The notes under the pieces are model-generated. The model saw only the letters and a list, made by a program, of their open reading frames with translations, was not told the origin of the DNA and searched no databases. A stretch of DNA of 64,000 nucleotides from Lichina pygmaea. Lineage: Eukaryota; Ascomycota; Lichinomycetes; Lichinales; Lichinaceae. Location of the stretch: the NCBI GenBank assembly GCA_963422465.1, contig OY730172.1, positions 3,596,001-3,660,000 on the forward strand. The letters run 5' to 3'. Position numbers and translations under genes: made by a program. This document shows, one piece after another, positions 32,642-46,011 of the stretch (positions within the stretch are counted from its first letter, which is position 1; each line of letters begins with the position of its first letter).

Positions 32642-33518
32642 CTTTGGTTTGGATCTCTTGGTTCCACCAGAGGACAGAGTGGCTAGATTGCTTCTGGAGT
32701 TCTGTGCATCTGTCTGCTATTCCTTGGAGAAAGTGGTTAAGATATTCCAAGTACTCATCCACTTCATATTTATCTTGAAAGTGGAAGGGCAGCTGCAAAT
32801 TATTACACTTTTGTTTTGCCAGGTTTGTGTCCAGTGTTTTCCAGTTCCTTTCTGGCTTCCAGATTTTTCTTGGTGAGTCCAGGTCCAGGCTAGTTAGCAC
32901 AGGTCTGTGGTCAGACCTATAAAAGAACTGCAAAGTAATTTTAGAAAAGATAGGAGAGTTAGAAAGAGAAGAAGATATGAAGGAGAGATCAATAGGTGAA
33001 CAGGGTTTGAGGGAAAGAGATCTAGCTCTTGTGGGTGTAAAGAGTGCAATAGCTAACTCCAGATTTGAGTTCTTCATCAGGGTTTGGAACTTGTGTGCAG
33101 TGTCAGAATATAGTCTTCTTTTCTTTGACCAGTCAGAGTGGTGAAGATTTGAGTCTGTGAGAAGAATATGCTGCCCTTTTGCTTGTAAAGCATTTTGGAG
33201 TAGACAGAGAAGAGCTTCTGATGCTTCTGAGTAGTTCTCTTGACTTGAGGGAGTGAAGTATAGGTTATGGACCCACAGAGAAGTAGAGGTGTTTTCCAGA
33301 TGAATTTCAAGAGAAATTAAGTCTTTACTCCAGAAAGTAGGGTGAAGAGATGATAGTTTCAGGTTTTTGTTAATGAGAAAAAGAGTTCTACCAATCTCTG
33401 GGGAATATAAAGGAAGAAAAGAAGAAAAAACAGTTGAGGTGCTGGTTTGAAGATGAGGATTCTTCCAGAGTTCTTGGTATGCCAGATATACTATATTGAT
33501 ATTTGAAAGGGAAGGACG
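32642..33518 (-). pseudogene. LINE-E: endonuclease part of a LINE
   Basis: Minus-strand LINE piece. Its readable frames (32642-33077, 33077-33310) show the C-terminal part of an AP-type endonuclease with SDHRPVLTSLDLDSP and end at WWNQEIQTK next to the E1 LTR. It contains nothing of RT, which is present in LINE-B; about 50 bp between the two pieces are unaccounted for. The left edge is cut by E1, and the right edge near 33518 is the 5' truncation or decay limit. Confidence 0.7.
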
Positions 33519-33823
33519 CAGATGGCACGATAGGGCTTTCTGTACGTATGTACAGGAAAGGACATTGGAAAAGGTTTGATATGGGATGGCGTTATCCTGC
33601 TTTGCAGCTCTCTTGCCGTTGTAGCTGAAATATAGACAAGCTATTTGTAATGTTTAGCACGGTTTACAGCGTCCCACGATCTAGCACTCGAGATGTCCGT
33701 CATCCGTTTTATTCTTCTCATTCTTCCAGGTTACAACACCCTGATTGAAACCCACCTGATTACCAGGTCTGCATCGCCCGCAGGATACCCGCGGCTAAAT
33801 GCATACATCTGGCGCGGCCGGTG

Positions 33824-36329
<2,506 letters not shown>

Positions 36330-37800
36330 CTCGGTCGTTGTTTTGTACGGTAATCGATCTGCTCGGCTGAATGTGCGTGCGTGATCAAACAAAATGTGAG
36401 CCAGCTCTCCCACACAATGATTTTGGTTGATTAGCCAAGCTTGCGCCGAGGGCGAGATCCTAGTATGACTCTAGGGTCTTGTGTAGTGCGCACGGACAGC
36501 GAACCAAATGCAGAAAATCTCCACCATATCAACATTCAAAAAGCCGACCAGGTCATATGGGTACGTATACGCTCCCTGCAAACGATTTGCATGCTGGACC
36601 AGTGCTAATAGTGTACAATACAGTTAGTCTCTTGCATGGCCCCTATTCAGGCCCACGTGACGCAGCCCCTTTCCTATACTGGTAGACTGCTCATAGCTCC
36701 TCCAAAAAATTCCCTGCGACTCAGATGAGAGCCAATGATGGATGGCCCATTACCGTAACAGGCTAGCTAGCGCAGACTACTTGTTTGCTGCTTCTCTGAC
36801 ACTTGCGATTCAAGAAGAGCTGCCTAATCCAGTTCGGGAACACCTCAAACAAACAGCGAACAGCAAGGCCAAGTCAAGCTTGATGTAAGCCTCCTCAAGA
36901 TCAAAAAGAGACCAAAAGATACTGCTAGCGTCATACTATCATTATACCATGCAAGAAGTGGTGCAAGGCGATGTGCAGCGTTTGTACGGAGTACGGAGTA
37001 CAGCGAAGGAGCTATAGTAATAGTCTTAATAGGGAGAATTCGGGGTTTCAGTTCACACCGCCGGCGTACCCTGTGATCTGCAGCTGATAAATGAAATGAT
37101 GGGGAGTCCTGAGTAGCTACAATGCGGCTATGTCTGTACCATCAGCTTCTGATAGACTTATGTCACATTGCTATTGGATTGTTAGGGGGACGTACTGTAC
37201 AACCTCAATCAAGACACTAGGCGGCTAGATCTCCATCACCGTCATCGAAGCTGGAGTCTAGACAGATGTGAACAACAGAGAAGAACAGTACCGTACTTGA
37301 AGTTAGTTGAGAACTACCGGTACGGTATCCCTGATATTGACCCGATAGCTGCTCCCAGTGAATGGACATATCAATGAAGTCAAGCAGCTTATCTCCGAAT
37401 CTTGGCAGAATCGATAAAGGTGTGATTAGAAGCATACATGTGAGGGAGGGGTCGAGAGGTGCCGGGTCTAGTGAATGACTAAGCATTGACCAAATCCCTG
37501 TACCGTAGGGTACGGTACCGTACGGTACCTTCGTACACACGTACAGTACCTATGTCAAATGGGTGATAATCATTGTGAAGGAGCAATTGAGTTGCTCATC
37601 TCTCTATCAATCGACTTGGCATATCCTTTCCGTTGTCGACCCAAATCAATGTGGCCAATTTTGCATTTCCCTGTCTTTTCGGTGCCATCTTGGAGGTGGC
37701 CAGCCAGTCGTACCGGTACCGGTACCGTACCGTACAAGAACCTAGATAGGAGGCGTCCGTAACATCGCTCGTTGAAACTCACATGAGAACTATTTCTACC
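36330..37800. other. Intergenic region between PRP43 and PRMT5
   Basis: 1.47 kb shared upstream region of two divergent genes. No convincing ORF. It is rich in GTAC-centred palindromic bits (for example around 36985-37005, 37500-37550 and 37715-37735: tacggtaccgtac types). Promoters of both genes must lie here; no box can be assigned. Confidence 0.5.
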
Positions 37801-40413
37801 ATGGAATCCACAGCTATCTCCGATGACCTCCCCATATTTTACGTCGGCGAGCATCAGACCAGACGTACATCTTCAGTGTCAGTATCGCTACACCAGAAGG
37901 CGCAAGAATTGGGTGTTGGTATTACCTTGAGCTTTACAAGAACCCATGCTGACTGCATCTGCCACAGTATGATTTCCTGACTACGCCGATTACCACCGCA
38001 CAGTTTCATTCACGGGTTCTATCACTTCTTTCATCGATCTCTTCCGGATCCCTGGAGAGCAATGGATCCTCCCTTGTTGTGCCGCCTCTGACATCGGCAG
38101 ACAGCGCTCTTCTGCCTGGAGACTACACCTCGCAGATGATTGGCGTGTCTAGTCAATGGATTGATCTGTGCTCTCCAGACCCGCTCATAGCGAGTGTGTC
38201 TCGGCAAGTTCTGAACATGGAGATTGCTTATGCTTCCTTTTGCGGCTTCTCCAACGTCCTCGTTGCAGGTCCGAACTTGCATCATGACGCAGCACATGCG
38301 GACAGGCTGGTTCAGTACGCTCGAGTGATCAAGGATATGCTCAACACCGGGATATACATCTCGCTATGTATACACCTGCCAATGATTGACCATCCCGAAA
38401 ACGACCCTGAAGAGGTCGTTGGAAGCTTGATGTCGCTTGCCAGGGAGGAATTCGTGGGTACAGTGGAAGGCGAGTCTACACGAAGGGATGGCCTGCTGGG
38501 AACTTGGGATGCGTGGCACACAATTCGATCCGTGTGTACTTATAGTCAAAGGCTCTCCGTAGGTAAGAAATCAAGTCGTATCGTTCCAGGGCTCTCTGAA
38601 GCGTGACGCTCCCTTTCTGTTCTGCTGTCCGCTACTGTACCCGACTCGATGGATCGAGGTACCTTCGGGGGCGCATTCCCACCGAGCCTTCTCGTTGACG
38701 ATGAAGGCTTTGTCCAAGGTTTGGGCTGACCGGTTCGTTCAACAGGCCTGCGATTGCCCCGCCACCTTCCCCCTATGCCGGTCCAAAAGCGATGGTTCGC
38801 CGAGCCGTTGCGGCTATTGACGCTCCCTGCTAGCATCTTCCTCGCAAATCAGAGCGGCTACCCGGTCCTCAGTAAAGCGCATCAGTTGCTGTTGTTTCGG
38901 TACATGAGGTTACGCTTCTCGCCATGGATCATCCTGGCTGACGTCGGGAGTCTGGAGGAGACCAACCATGCAGCGAGCAACGCCGGTGTCGTTGGAGCGT
39001 CCAACTCACCTACGCCCGCCGAGTCCGCTGCCCTACAAGCCGCGGCGACCGGGAAGAAGGTCTTTAGGGATCCAGCGCCACATCTCAACTACGTGCGGCA
39101 TCTTCAACGAAACCAGCCTCCGCGTTCGGTCCTGGAGCGATTCGCCACAGGCTATCAGGAGTATCTGCAGGCGCCGCTGCAGCCGCTGACGGATAACCTA
39201 GAGAGCGTCACGTACGAGGTCTTCGAGAAGGACCCGGTCAAGTACGAATGGTATGAGCGCGCCATCACCGAGGCCCTTGCGAGCTGGATCAAGAACGGCC
39301 TTCCAGGATCCGGGCCAGACTCGCGGATTGTCGTCGCCGTGGCGGGAGCCGGCCGCGGCCCGCTCGTCCGGCGCGCCCTGCAAGCGGCCGCCGCCACAGG
39401 CGCCCGCGTCGAGATGTGGGCCGTCGAGAAGAACCCCAACGCTTACGTTCTGCTCCAGCGGCACAACCGGGACGAATGGGACGGGAGCGTCACCGTCGTG
39501 AACTCAGACATGAGGAGCTGGAAGGGGCCGAGACGGAAGGCCGGCGGGGCAGACGTGGCGCACGACGGCCAGAGCGGTGCTGACGATGCTGGTTCCTTCG
39601 GCAAGGTTGACATCATCGTCTCCGAGTTGCTCGGCAGTTTCGGGGACAACGAACTAAGTCCCGAATGCCTGGACGGCGCGCAGCACATGCTCAACCCACG
39701 ACATGGCTTATCTATCCCTTGCGACTACACCGCGCACCTCACGCCCATCAGTGCTCCCAGGTTGCATGCGGACGTCAAGGCGCGCTCCGAGACGGACCCT
39801 ACGGCTCTCGAGACACCCTACGTCGTCATGCTGCATGCGTACTCGAATCTCTCGACCGCGTCGGCATCGTCGGCGTACGAGCCGATCGTCCGCGAGGCGT
39901 GGCGTTTCTCACATCCGTCGCGCTTCCTGGGACGCGTTGAGCAAGACGAAGGTCACGGGTCAAGCAACGGCGTCAACAATCAGCACAACGCCCGCTTCAC
40001 GAGGCTTCAGTTCCCGTGCGCTCTGCGCGGAGCTTGTGATGGATTGGCTGGGTACTTTGAGACGACGCTGTGGGACAGTGTTGAGCTAAGTACACGGCCG
40101 GATCGAATCCAAGAAAAGAGCCCAGACATGACATCTTGGTTCCCCATGTTTTTTCCGCTAAAGGTTCACCTCTCACCCACCCCCTTCCGTCCAAAACCAT
40201 CTGTGCTTTTCGCCGTTGCTAACTTGCCCATGGCAGACACCGCTGTACTTCCCGGACGACTCCATACTGGAAGTCAACATGTGGAGGCAGACGGACAACA
40301 GGAAAGTCTGGTACGAATGGTTGATTGAGGTCTTCGCGAAGCACGCCGGCAAGAGGGTCAGGCTGGGCTGTTCGGAGCTGCACTCCAGCCGGAAAGGGGC
40401 ATGTCAAATGTAG
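37801..40413 (+). CDS. Type II protein arginine methyltransferase, PRMT5/Skb1 family
   Basis: Four exons: 37801-37914, 37968-38562, 38746-40163, 40237-40413 (introns of 53, 183 and 73 nt); 767 residues. An in-frame ATG 18 nt earlier (37783) is an alternative start. It has the N-terminal TIM-barrel part (LG-YDFL junction, AYASFCGFSNVLVAGP), the linker RWFAEPLRLLTLPASIFL, the SAM-binding VAVAGAGRGPLVRRAL and VEKNPNAYVLL, the catalytic double-E loop SELLGSFGDNELSPE, GYFETTLW, and the conserved end RKVWYEWLI. It transfers methyl groups to form symmetric dimethylarginine on Sm proteins, histones and cell-cycle targets. It is longer than yeast and human relatives (about 640) through a low-complexity insert (residues about 330-360) and inserts near the Rossmann fold. 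The first donor (gttggt) is weak, but it restores the family frame. Confidence 0.94.
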
Positions 40414-43400
40414 CTGATGCGGTGTTGGGGGTTCGGAGTCCGCCGTTGAGCTCGGTTGCAGTTCGGGATAGGCAAAATTGACACATCTTGGAAACGGTGA
40501 TTGTCCTCACTCCGGGCTACTCATACCGATTAGTCGGGCGAGCACCGCTCCTCTTCTCGGAGGGCTAACTCATCTAAAAAAAATTTGCTGCCACCCCCTC
40601 CATGAATGGGAGGGGTGGCAGTTGATGCGAGTCCACATCTGGCGCTCGCTCCAAGCGTGAACGCTCGATCGCGCTGCAACCATGGTCAGCAATGCGAGAG
40701 ATGCGGAGGCTGAAGAGTGCTTGCCTTCAAACGTAACCTGGACCGAGCCGAGAGACAGACGTTTGCCAAGGCTCGAGGCCCCGAGACCAAGGACGGACAA
40801 GCACTAAGCTTTGATCCTCACTCGAGAGAGGTCCCGCCTTGAATCTCGAGGTCTTGAGCACGGGACAGGTGTCCGCTTCTCTCGAACTGGACCGGGCCTT
40901 GTAAGAAGCACGAGAGCCGTTGCACATCATCGCGTACTTGGTTCCGCTCGGCTCCCGGGGGTATCCTCGAGAGGATTCCACTCTTGCCATTCTCCGCTTC
41001 TGATTCCCTCGCGCTCCTCATTTTTCCTTTAAGAAAAAAAAACGAGGCCGTATGGACGAGCCACGGATGGCCGCGATCCCACGGCACCCTCGGCTTCCAA
41101 ACCGTAGCAATCTGACGATGATGCCACGAGCAAACTCCTCTCTGCTTGCATATGCACGAACCCTCGAAGACAAGTTTTTGTTTCCTCCCTCAAGCCGGAG
41201 CGAACAAGGGGGCGTTTTTCGAGCGGACAAAGAACATCCTCAAAAACCGCTCGCATCTCCTCGGAAGGAGGGAAGTGTCCGCCAGCCGAGGCTGGTGGAT
41301 GGGGGTTGGCGCTCAGCTTCGACCCAAGGAATACATCCCTGAGGACCTGATTGACGTGGCTGGCCGCGGCTTCATGCCCCAGGCAGTGGGCGATGACCAG
41401 TCGGTAGCGGGTGCTGTGACTGGGCTCTAGGAGACGGCCCCGTCTTTGAGACATGCTGCAGAAGGCGCTGGGGTGGATAGCATGTTCAAACACGGCTATG
41501 GACAGACGCGTGCTTGGAGTTGGGAAGCCGTACAGCATGGTATCCGTCGCGCGCCGCCAGTCTGATATCCCCAGGCCTACCTAAATGGCGAACACTCCTT
41601 GCACTTGAGAACGGCGACTGGGGCTTCGTCGACAGGCGTGGCTGCTATTCCGGAGCGGAAGTCTGGCCAATGCTGATGCAAACATACTCATGCGCCAAAC
41701 ACAGAGCGTTGCTTGTGGAATGATGCTTGCTTGGAGCCTTTGTATGTGATCATCCGAGCCTTGCGAAACCGGCAAGTGGACTTGTCTGAATATCTCTCTT
41801 TGGAAGAGAAGGTCTCCATGCAAGCATCAATCCTGTTTGTCAAGCTCCCCGAGAACGGGGTACAGACTTGCTCATTAGCAGCCAGCCAGTCGCCGAAGAC
41901 CCCCAGCCGGTCCGAACTCAGGATGCAAGGAACAAGGCTGGACGACGTAGACGCCATTCGATGCAACGGGAGCAGCCTGGCGGAAGCCAAGCGCAACGTC
42001 CGTGAGCAAGACAGCCAACCGGGGATGGACCAGCGACAGGACCGAGATGACCGAAAAGGCCACCGCTCGAGACGGCGCCCGACGACTTCCACATGCTATC
42101 GCCCAGCGCCTTCCACGTACCGCAACTCTTCAAGCAGCCGACAAAATGGTTGATGGTACGTCCAGCTAAGAGGTCGACGCGCGTCCTTTTCGAGGACTTG
42201 ACCCTAACGGGCGCATGACAACTTAGGCTAAGTCGGACCGACTCTGAACGCCCGGCTGTCTTTCACCTCTCGAAGCGTCCATTTGGCATGCGCCGGAGCC
42301 CTCGAGTGGTTAATAGACGGACCGGCAACCATAAGCCACGAGACTAGTCTGGCGTAATGCAAGACGACCAACGAGATGCTTAGGGTTAAGCTCCGAAGCG
42401 ATCCTTCCTGCGCATCCGTGTGCAATGTCTCCATTGCAGCCCACAGGCATGGCCCCATCACCGTCGAGACCGTGCCATGAGGCTCAAGTGATGTGCGCTT
42501 TGCCGGCGGGCAAGATGCCAGGTGTAACCAGCCAGCTTTCGCCGGCCTTCAGGACCATCTCCGGAAACTATGTGGAGGGTGATATGCGTCAGATGAGGCA
42601 TCTGAATCGTCCGCGGAGGACGAGAGGAGCGAAGAAGCGAGGGGAGCAGCGAGTCCAGAGCGAGATCAGGCGACAGGAGGAGGGAGTACCGCGATGTCTT
42701 GGAGAGGGCCCATGAAGTGAGAATGGCAAGGTCGCAAAAAGAGAGGAAGAAAAGCGACTGGGTATGTTAGTACGAAGTTTACTCAGCAGGAGCTATACAC
42801 ATACCACGCGTACACACGCGCAATTTTCGCGTTTGTAAAAACACATTCGGTCAGCCCTGCCGTTACGGTATCTTGAACGGCTTGACACGTGATCACGTGA
42901 TTCACGTCGTCATTACGTCAGCGTAGAGCTCTTGTTCCATGAGTACTCCTCGGGTGCCGACGGACAACTGTGTTGTCATCCATCTTCCTTCTCCAACGGG
43001 TACGGGGAGGATTTGCGACTGTCACCAGCTCGGAAGCCCGGAGCGGTCTCTCCAAAGCAGCCCTGTCCTTTGAGAACGTCAATGAGGTCTACAAGCGAGA
43101 CGCTCTACTGGTAACATCAAGAGAGCTTCGTAGACGTTGCCAAGATGGCCCTTGCAACAATATCAGACCGAATCTGTAGACGTTGTCAAGAGGGCCCTTT
43201 TCTACAACATCCGAGATTTTTTAAGGTACAGTAGTCAATGTTCTTTTGGATACTATTGCGCCGGAAGGCACACATCTGTTTCTGTCGACGGGAGTTGGCG
43301 TCCTCTTTACACGCCGTATCAGACCAATTCTCCGAGCAGTAACGCCGGGCCACGCTATCATTCGAGAGACAAACGTATGAAAGATAAACGGCAGTACGAC

Positions 43401-44054
43401 AGAGCTCGACGCCCCACTGCGGGCTATTGCTGGGCCTTTTGTCCTAGTTCCGATCTTGATGTGCAGGTTGTGTCAAGGTATGTGATATTGATAACCGACC
43501 AGACATCACAGGAAGGCAAGGGCGAGCCTTGTGAACGAAAGAGAGTGCTCAATCCTCCAATTGCTTGTATCGAGCTTGAAGATTCACAGGCTGAATCCCT
43601 TCCTGTAGATTGGAGGATGAATACTTGCGGTTCATTCTCTTTACAAGCCCTGGCTGGGATCGCCAGTGCTAGGCTGAATCATCATGTAGCTTTCAAGAGT
43701 TATGGAGGGTGAAATGACGTCCAAAGATGAACACAAGGGGACAGCGAAATTTCATCGAGAAAGTAGAGCAGAAGGTTGCTCCAAGACTCAGGTATCAAAT
43801 CTCAGCATTGCCCACCATTCTCGGCAGCGAAATACAGTCGTCCGTGGCCTCAGACCGTGGAGAGAACCGACATAGGCCTGATGCTCGACGTCGACCAGAC
43901 GCCTGAGACTAGCCCATCAGTCAAGATCTTCATGGGACGTGCTGTAAGCATGCTCGCCTACATACAATGCTGCCCGGACTGGATGTATCCCTCTTGCTGC
44001 TGGCGTGCAATGGAGAGAACCAACTTTTTCACGACCCTTCGCAGATGCCAGCCA
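40414..44054. other. 3.6-kb region without a recognised gene
   Basis: CpG-rich, host-like composition with several overlapping ORFs on both strands (for example about 170 codons on the minus strand at 41029-41538 and 191 codons on the plus strand at 43137-43712). None has a motif I recognise. An imperfect inverted repeat (ctgccacccc...ggggtggcag) lies at about 40590-40622. The stretch gtagacgttg..caaga.ggccctt is duplicated at about 43131 and 43177. It may contain a multi-exon lineage-specific gene or decayed sequence. Confidence 0.4.
42886..42920. promoter_or_regulatory. E-box pair and CRE-like site
   Basis: CACGTGATCACGTGA at 42886-42900 holds two overlapping CACGTG-type (bHLH/Cbf1) half-sites in a palindrome; TTACGTCA at 42913-42920 is a bZIP CRE-type octamer. 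Their close packing looks like a promoter, but no gene next to it is recognised. Confidence 0.4.
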
Positions 44055-44535
44055 TCAACCATCCTTCATTGTCGTATCATCTTGCGCCTGCTTGGCCCCT
44101 TGAATCCAGAGAACGTTGTTACACCTTTGTGCGATTGGACATCAGCGCTTCTTTCGAGTGTCTCGAGAGGCCTTGGTCGCCGCGTGGGACCTTCTTTACC
44201 TGATCAGTACCTGTCCTAAACTGGCCGTCATCTTCTGGTCGATGTACTCCTCCGTGCCGGTCAACTGGATGTTCATGTACGAATCGACGCTGACGAGCCG
44301 GCCCCTGTATTCTGTCTGACCCCATTTTATTCGAACGATTATCTCCTCATTGATGCTGGAACGCAATCGGCATGGGTCAGCATGGGTTCTGGTCTTGATG
44401 ATTCTCGCGGACGCGTGCCGAGTACAGCTCAGACGTACAGGGATTGAAGCATCGGCCGAGGGTTGATCGGTACGAACTACAGACAGTTAGCCTATGTGAT
44501 ATAGAAGGTACGCACAGTGCAAAACTGACGCTCAT
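44055..44535 (-). CDS. Small nuclear ribonucleoprotein SmF
   Basis: Four exons on the minus strand: 44535-44530 (only ATGAGC), 44476-44439, 44355-44200, 44124-44055; introns of 53, 83 and 75 nt; 89 residues in total, the usual size of SmF (86-90). The N-terminus reads [10 protein letters not shown], then Sm1 ([22 protein letters not shown] region) and Sm2 ([15 protein letters not shown]). SmF is one of seven proteins forming the ring around U1, U2, U4 and U5 snRNAs. No single exon is long, so ORF-based calling misses it. The six-base first exon is supported by the match of [10 protein letters not shown] to the family; donor gtcagt, acceptor ctgtag. PRMT5 homologues methylate Sm proteins, which lie 4 kb away, probably by chance. 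Confidence 0.9.
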
Positions 44536-44597
44536 CTTGAAGATGGCCTTACTGCGCCTGAGGTCAACGTCTGTTGCTGGGTCTGATCTGGCTGAGG

Positions 44598-44648
44598 CAC
44601 GTGAGAAGGGTGTTGTCGAAATTCGTGTGCGAAGTTTGCGCCACGTGA
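44598..44648 (-). promoter_or_regulatory. Two CACGTGA boxes upstream of SmF
   Basis: CACGTGA at 44598-44604 and CACGTGAC at 44642-44649, about 65 and 110 bp upstream of the SmF start codon. Common fungal promoter element (bHLH-type). Binding is inferred only. Confidence 0.35.
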
Positions 44649-44870
44649 CGTTGTGAGTGGCACGGGTGGCTAATTAGTCACCACCGCCATCAATTCCATA
44701 CCGTACTTGAAATTTTGGATACTGAGGCCTACGTATACGTGCAACTCGATTTGGGACTATCACTGCTGGAATTTGCTAATTTAGCTTCACATTGCTTGGG
44801 CGAGAGTAAACCCTTACTGGCATGTAGAAGGCATGTTGGCACTGTCGATAACAAATCTCACGGCCGGACT

Positions 44871-45618
44871 TCATGCTCGTCTAATTTCCCACTTCAAGTC
44901 TTTGATGCTCACCTCTTCACTGGCCTTTTCATCATAATCGAACCATTCTCCCTCCTGCAAGTCGATGCCTGAGAATGATGAGGCGCTGATGAGACCGGTC
45001 GCAAGCCAGTCACCCTGAAACCTGGTCAGCTGGGTAAGTCGAAATAAAGAAAGCAACATAGGTTTCCACAAACATCAGGTCTGAAGGCAGTGAACTCGAG
45101 CCCACGACAGTCGAACTCAATAATGTTCTGCCTTGTTGGCGGCGAGCCGTGCTGGTAGGGCCTCGGCGGATTTTTGATGTTCGCCGAGGATTCCTTCTGC
45201 ATTACTGTATGTTGGCCTTTGAACCTGCCTATACCCTTCTGAAGAGATGTCGCAGCCCACACCTTGCATGACTTACACCTCCACACGAAGCTTGCTTCCC
45301 CTCGACTCCCAGAGATCTCACTGGACTCCTTTTCGAGGCATTAGTCACGTGATGATCACTGTATTCGATATGGCCCTTACGAAGGGACGGTCATGGAACT
45401 CACAAAACGGCTAACATTCACCCAGTTTGGGTGTACTTCACGACAAGAAGTGCATTGCACCTGGAACGTGTAGAAGTATGGATTTTCTGGCGTATCTTCC
45501 GGACGAAGGTGCGTAACTCTAGTCGAGTTTGGTTTCAATACCGGCAAGATTATACCGTAGCGAAGAGCCTCGAGAAAACATACCCTGTCAGGTCGGCAGT
45601 CAGGGCAAGAGCGAGCAT
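44871..45618 (-). CDS. DUF866 / CXXC-motif zinc-binding protein (C1orf123/YCR090C family)
   Basis: Five exons on the minus strand: 45618-45584, 45518-45404, 45328-45263, 45196-45074, 45014-44871 (introns of 65, 75, 66 and 59 nt); 160 residues, the same length as the human relative. The start MLALALTADLTG joins to VTHLRPED. Two CxxC pairs, CTSC (exon 2) and CKSC (exon 3, after SGSRGEASFVWRC), form the predicted zinc site. Later blocks are IEFDCRGLEF, then GDWLATG, DLQEGEWFDYDEKA. The family is a small eukaryotic beta-sheet zinc protein without an agreed biochemical role; the human member has been linked to copper-chaperone interaction. It is divergent from the PPR gene, sharing about 390 bp. 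Confidence 0.92.
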
Positions 45619-46011
45619 CTTTCCGATGCGCTAGCAGAGCAGCGTAGTAGACTCGATACAGAGGATTCTCTGAGATGTGGTCACGCTGACTGTCCTGTTC
45701 GAACTCGTCCTCGTACGTAGCGGAATCGCAGGCCATCTGGCTGACGTAACGCCGCTTGATTATTAATAGAGGATTACTCATCCAAAACACGTCACGTTAA
45801 CCTTCTCTCTCGGGATAGCGTGGAGCTTGAAAAGCTATTGAGACCCACCTTTGACATTTGTTGACAACCCTGCTACCGATGATGATCACAATCAAGCCTG
45901 GACCTGGAAGAAGATATCTACGGCCGCACTAGCACGATGATAGAGAACTACAACGTCGAAACCCCGTTGGGATAGGTGCGGGAGACGCCCCTTTGAACCC
46001 AACGACACAAA

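Noticed and set aside
3090-33540. TSD flanking LINE-B/LINE-E as one insertion
   Set aside because: I searched both outer flanks and found no matching 10-14 bp; the single-LINE idea is kept only as inference.
40590-40622. Rho-independent-like terminator hairpin
   Set aside because: A bacterial-type terminator has no meaning in this eukaryotic context; mentioned only as an inverted repeat.
41029-41538. 169-codon minus-strand ORF
   Set aside because: No recognisable motif or splice context; GC-rich DNA gives such ORFs on both strands here, so I did not call a gene.
43137-43712. 191-codon plus-strand ORF
   Set aside because: Composition is not protein-like in pattern and there is no family signal. 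It may overlap a real multi-exon gene but cannot be supported.
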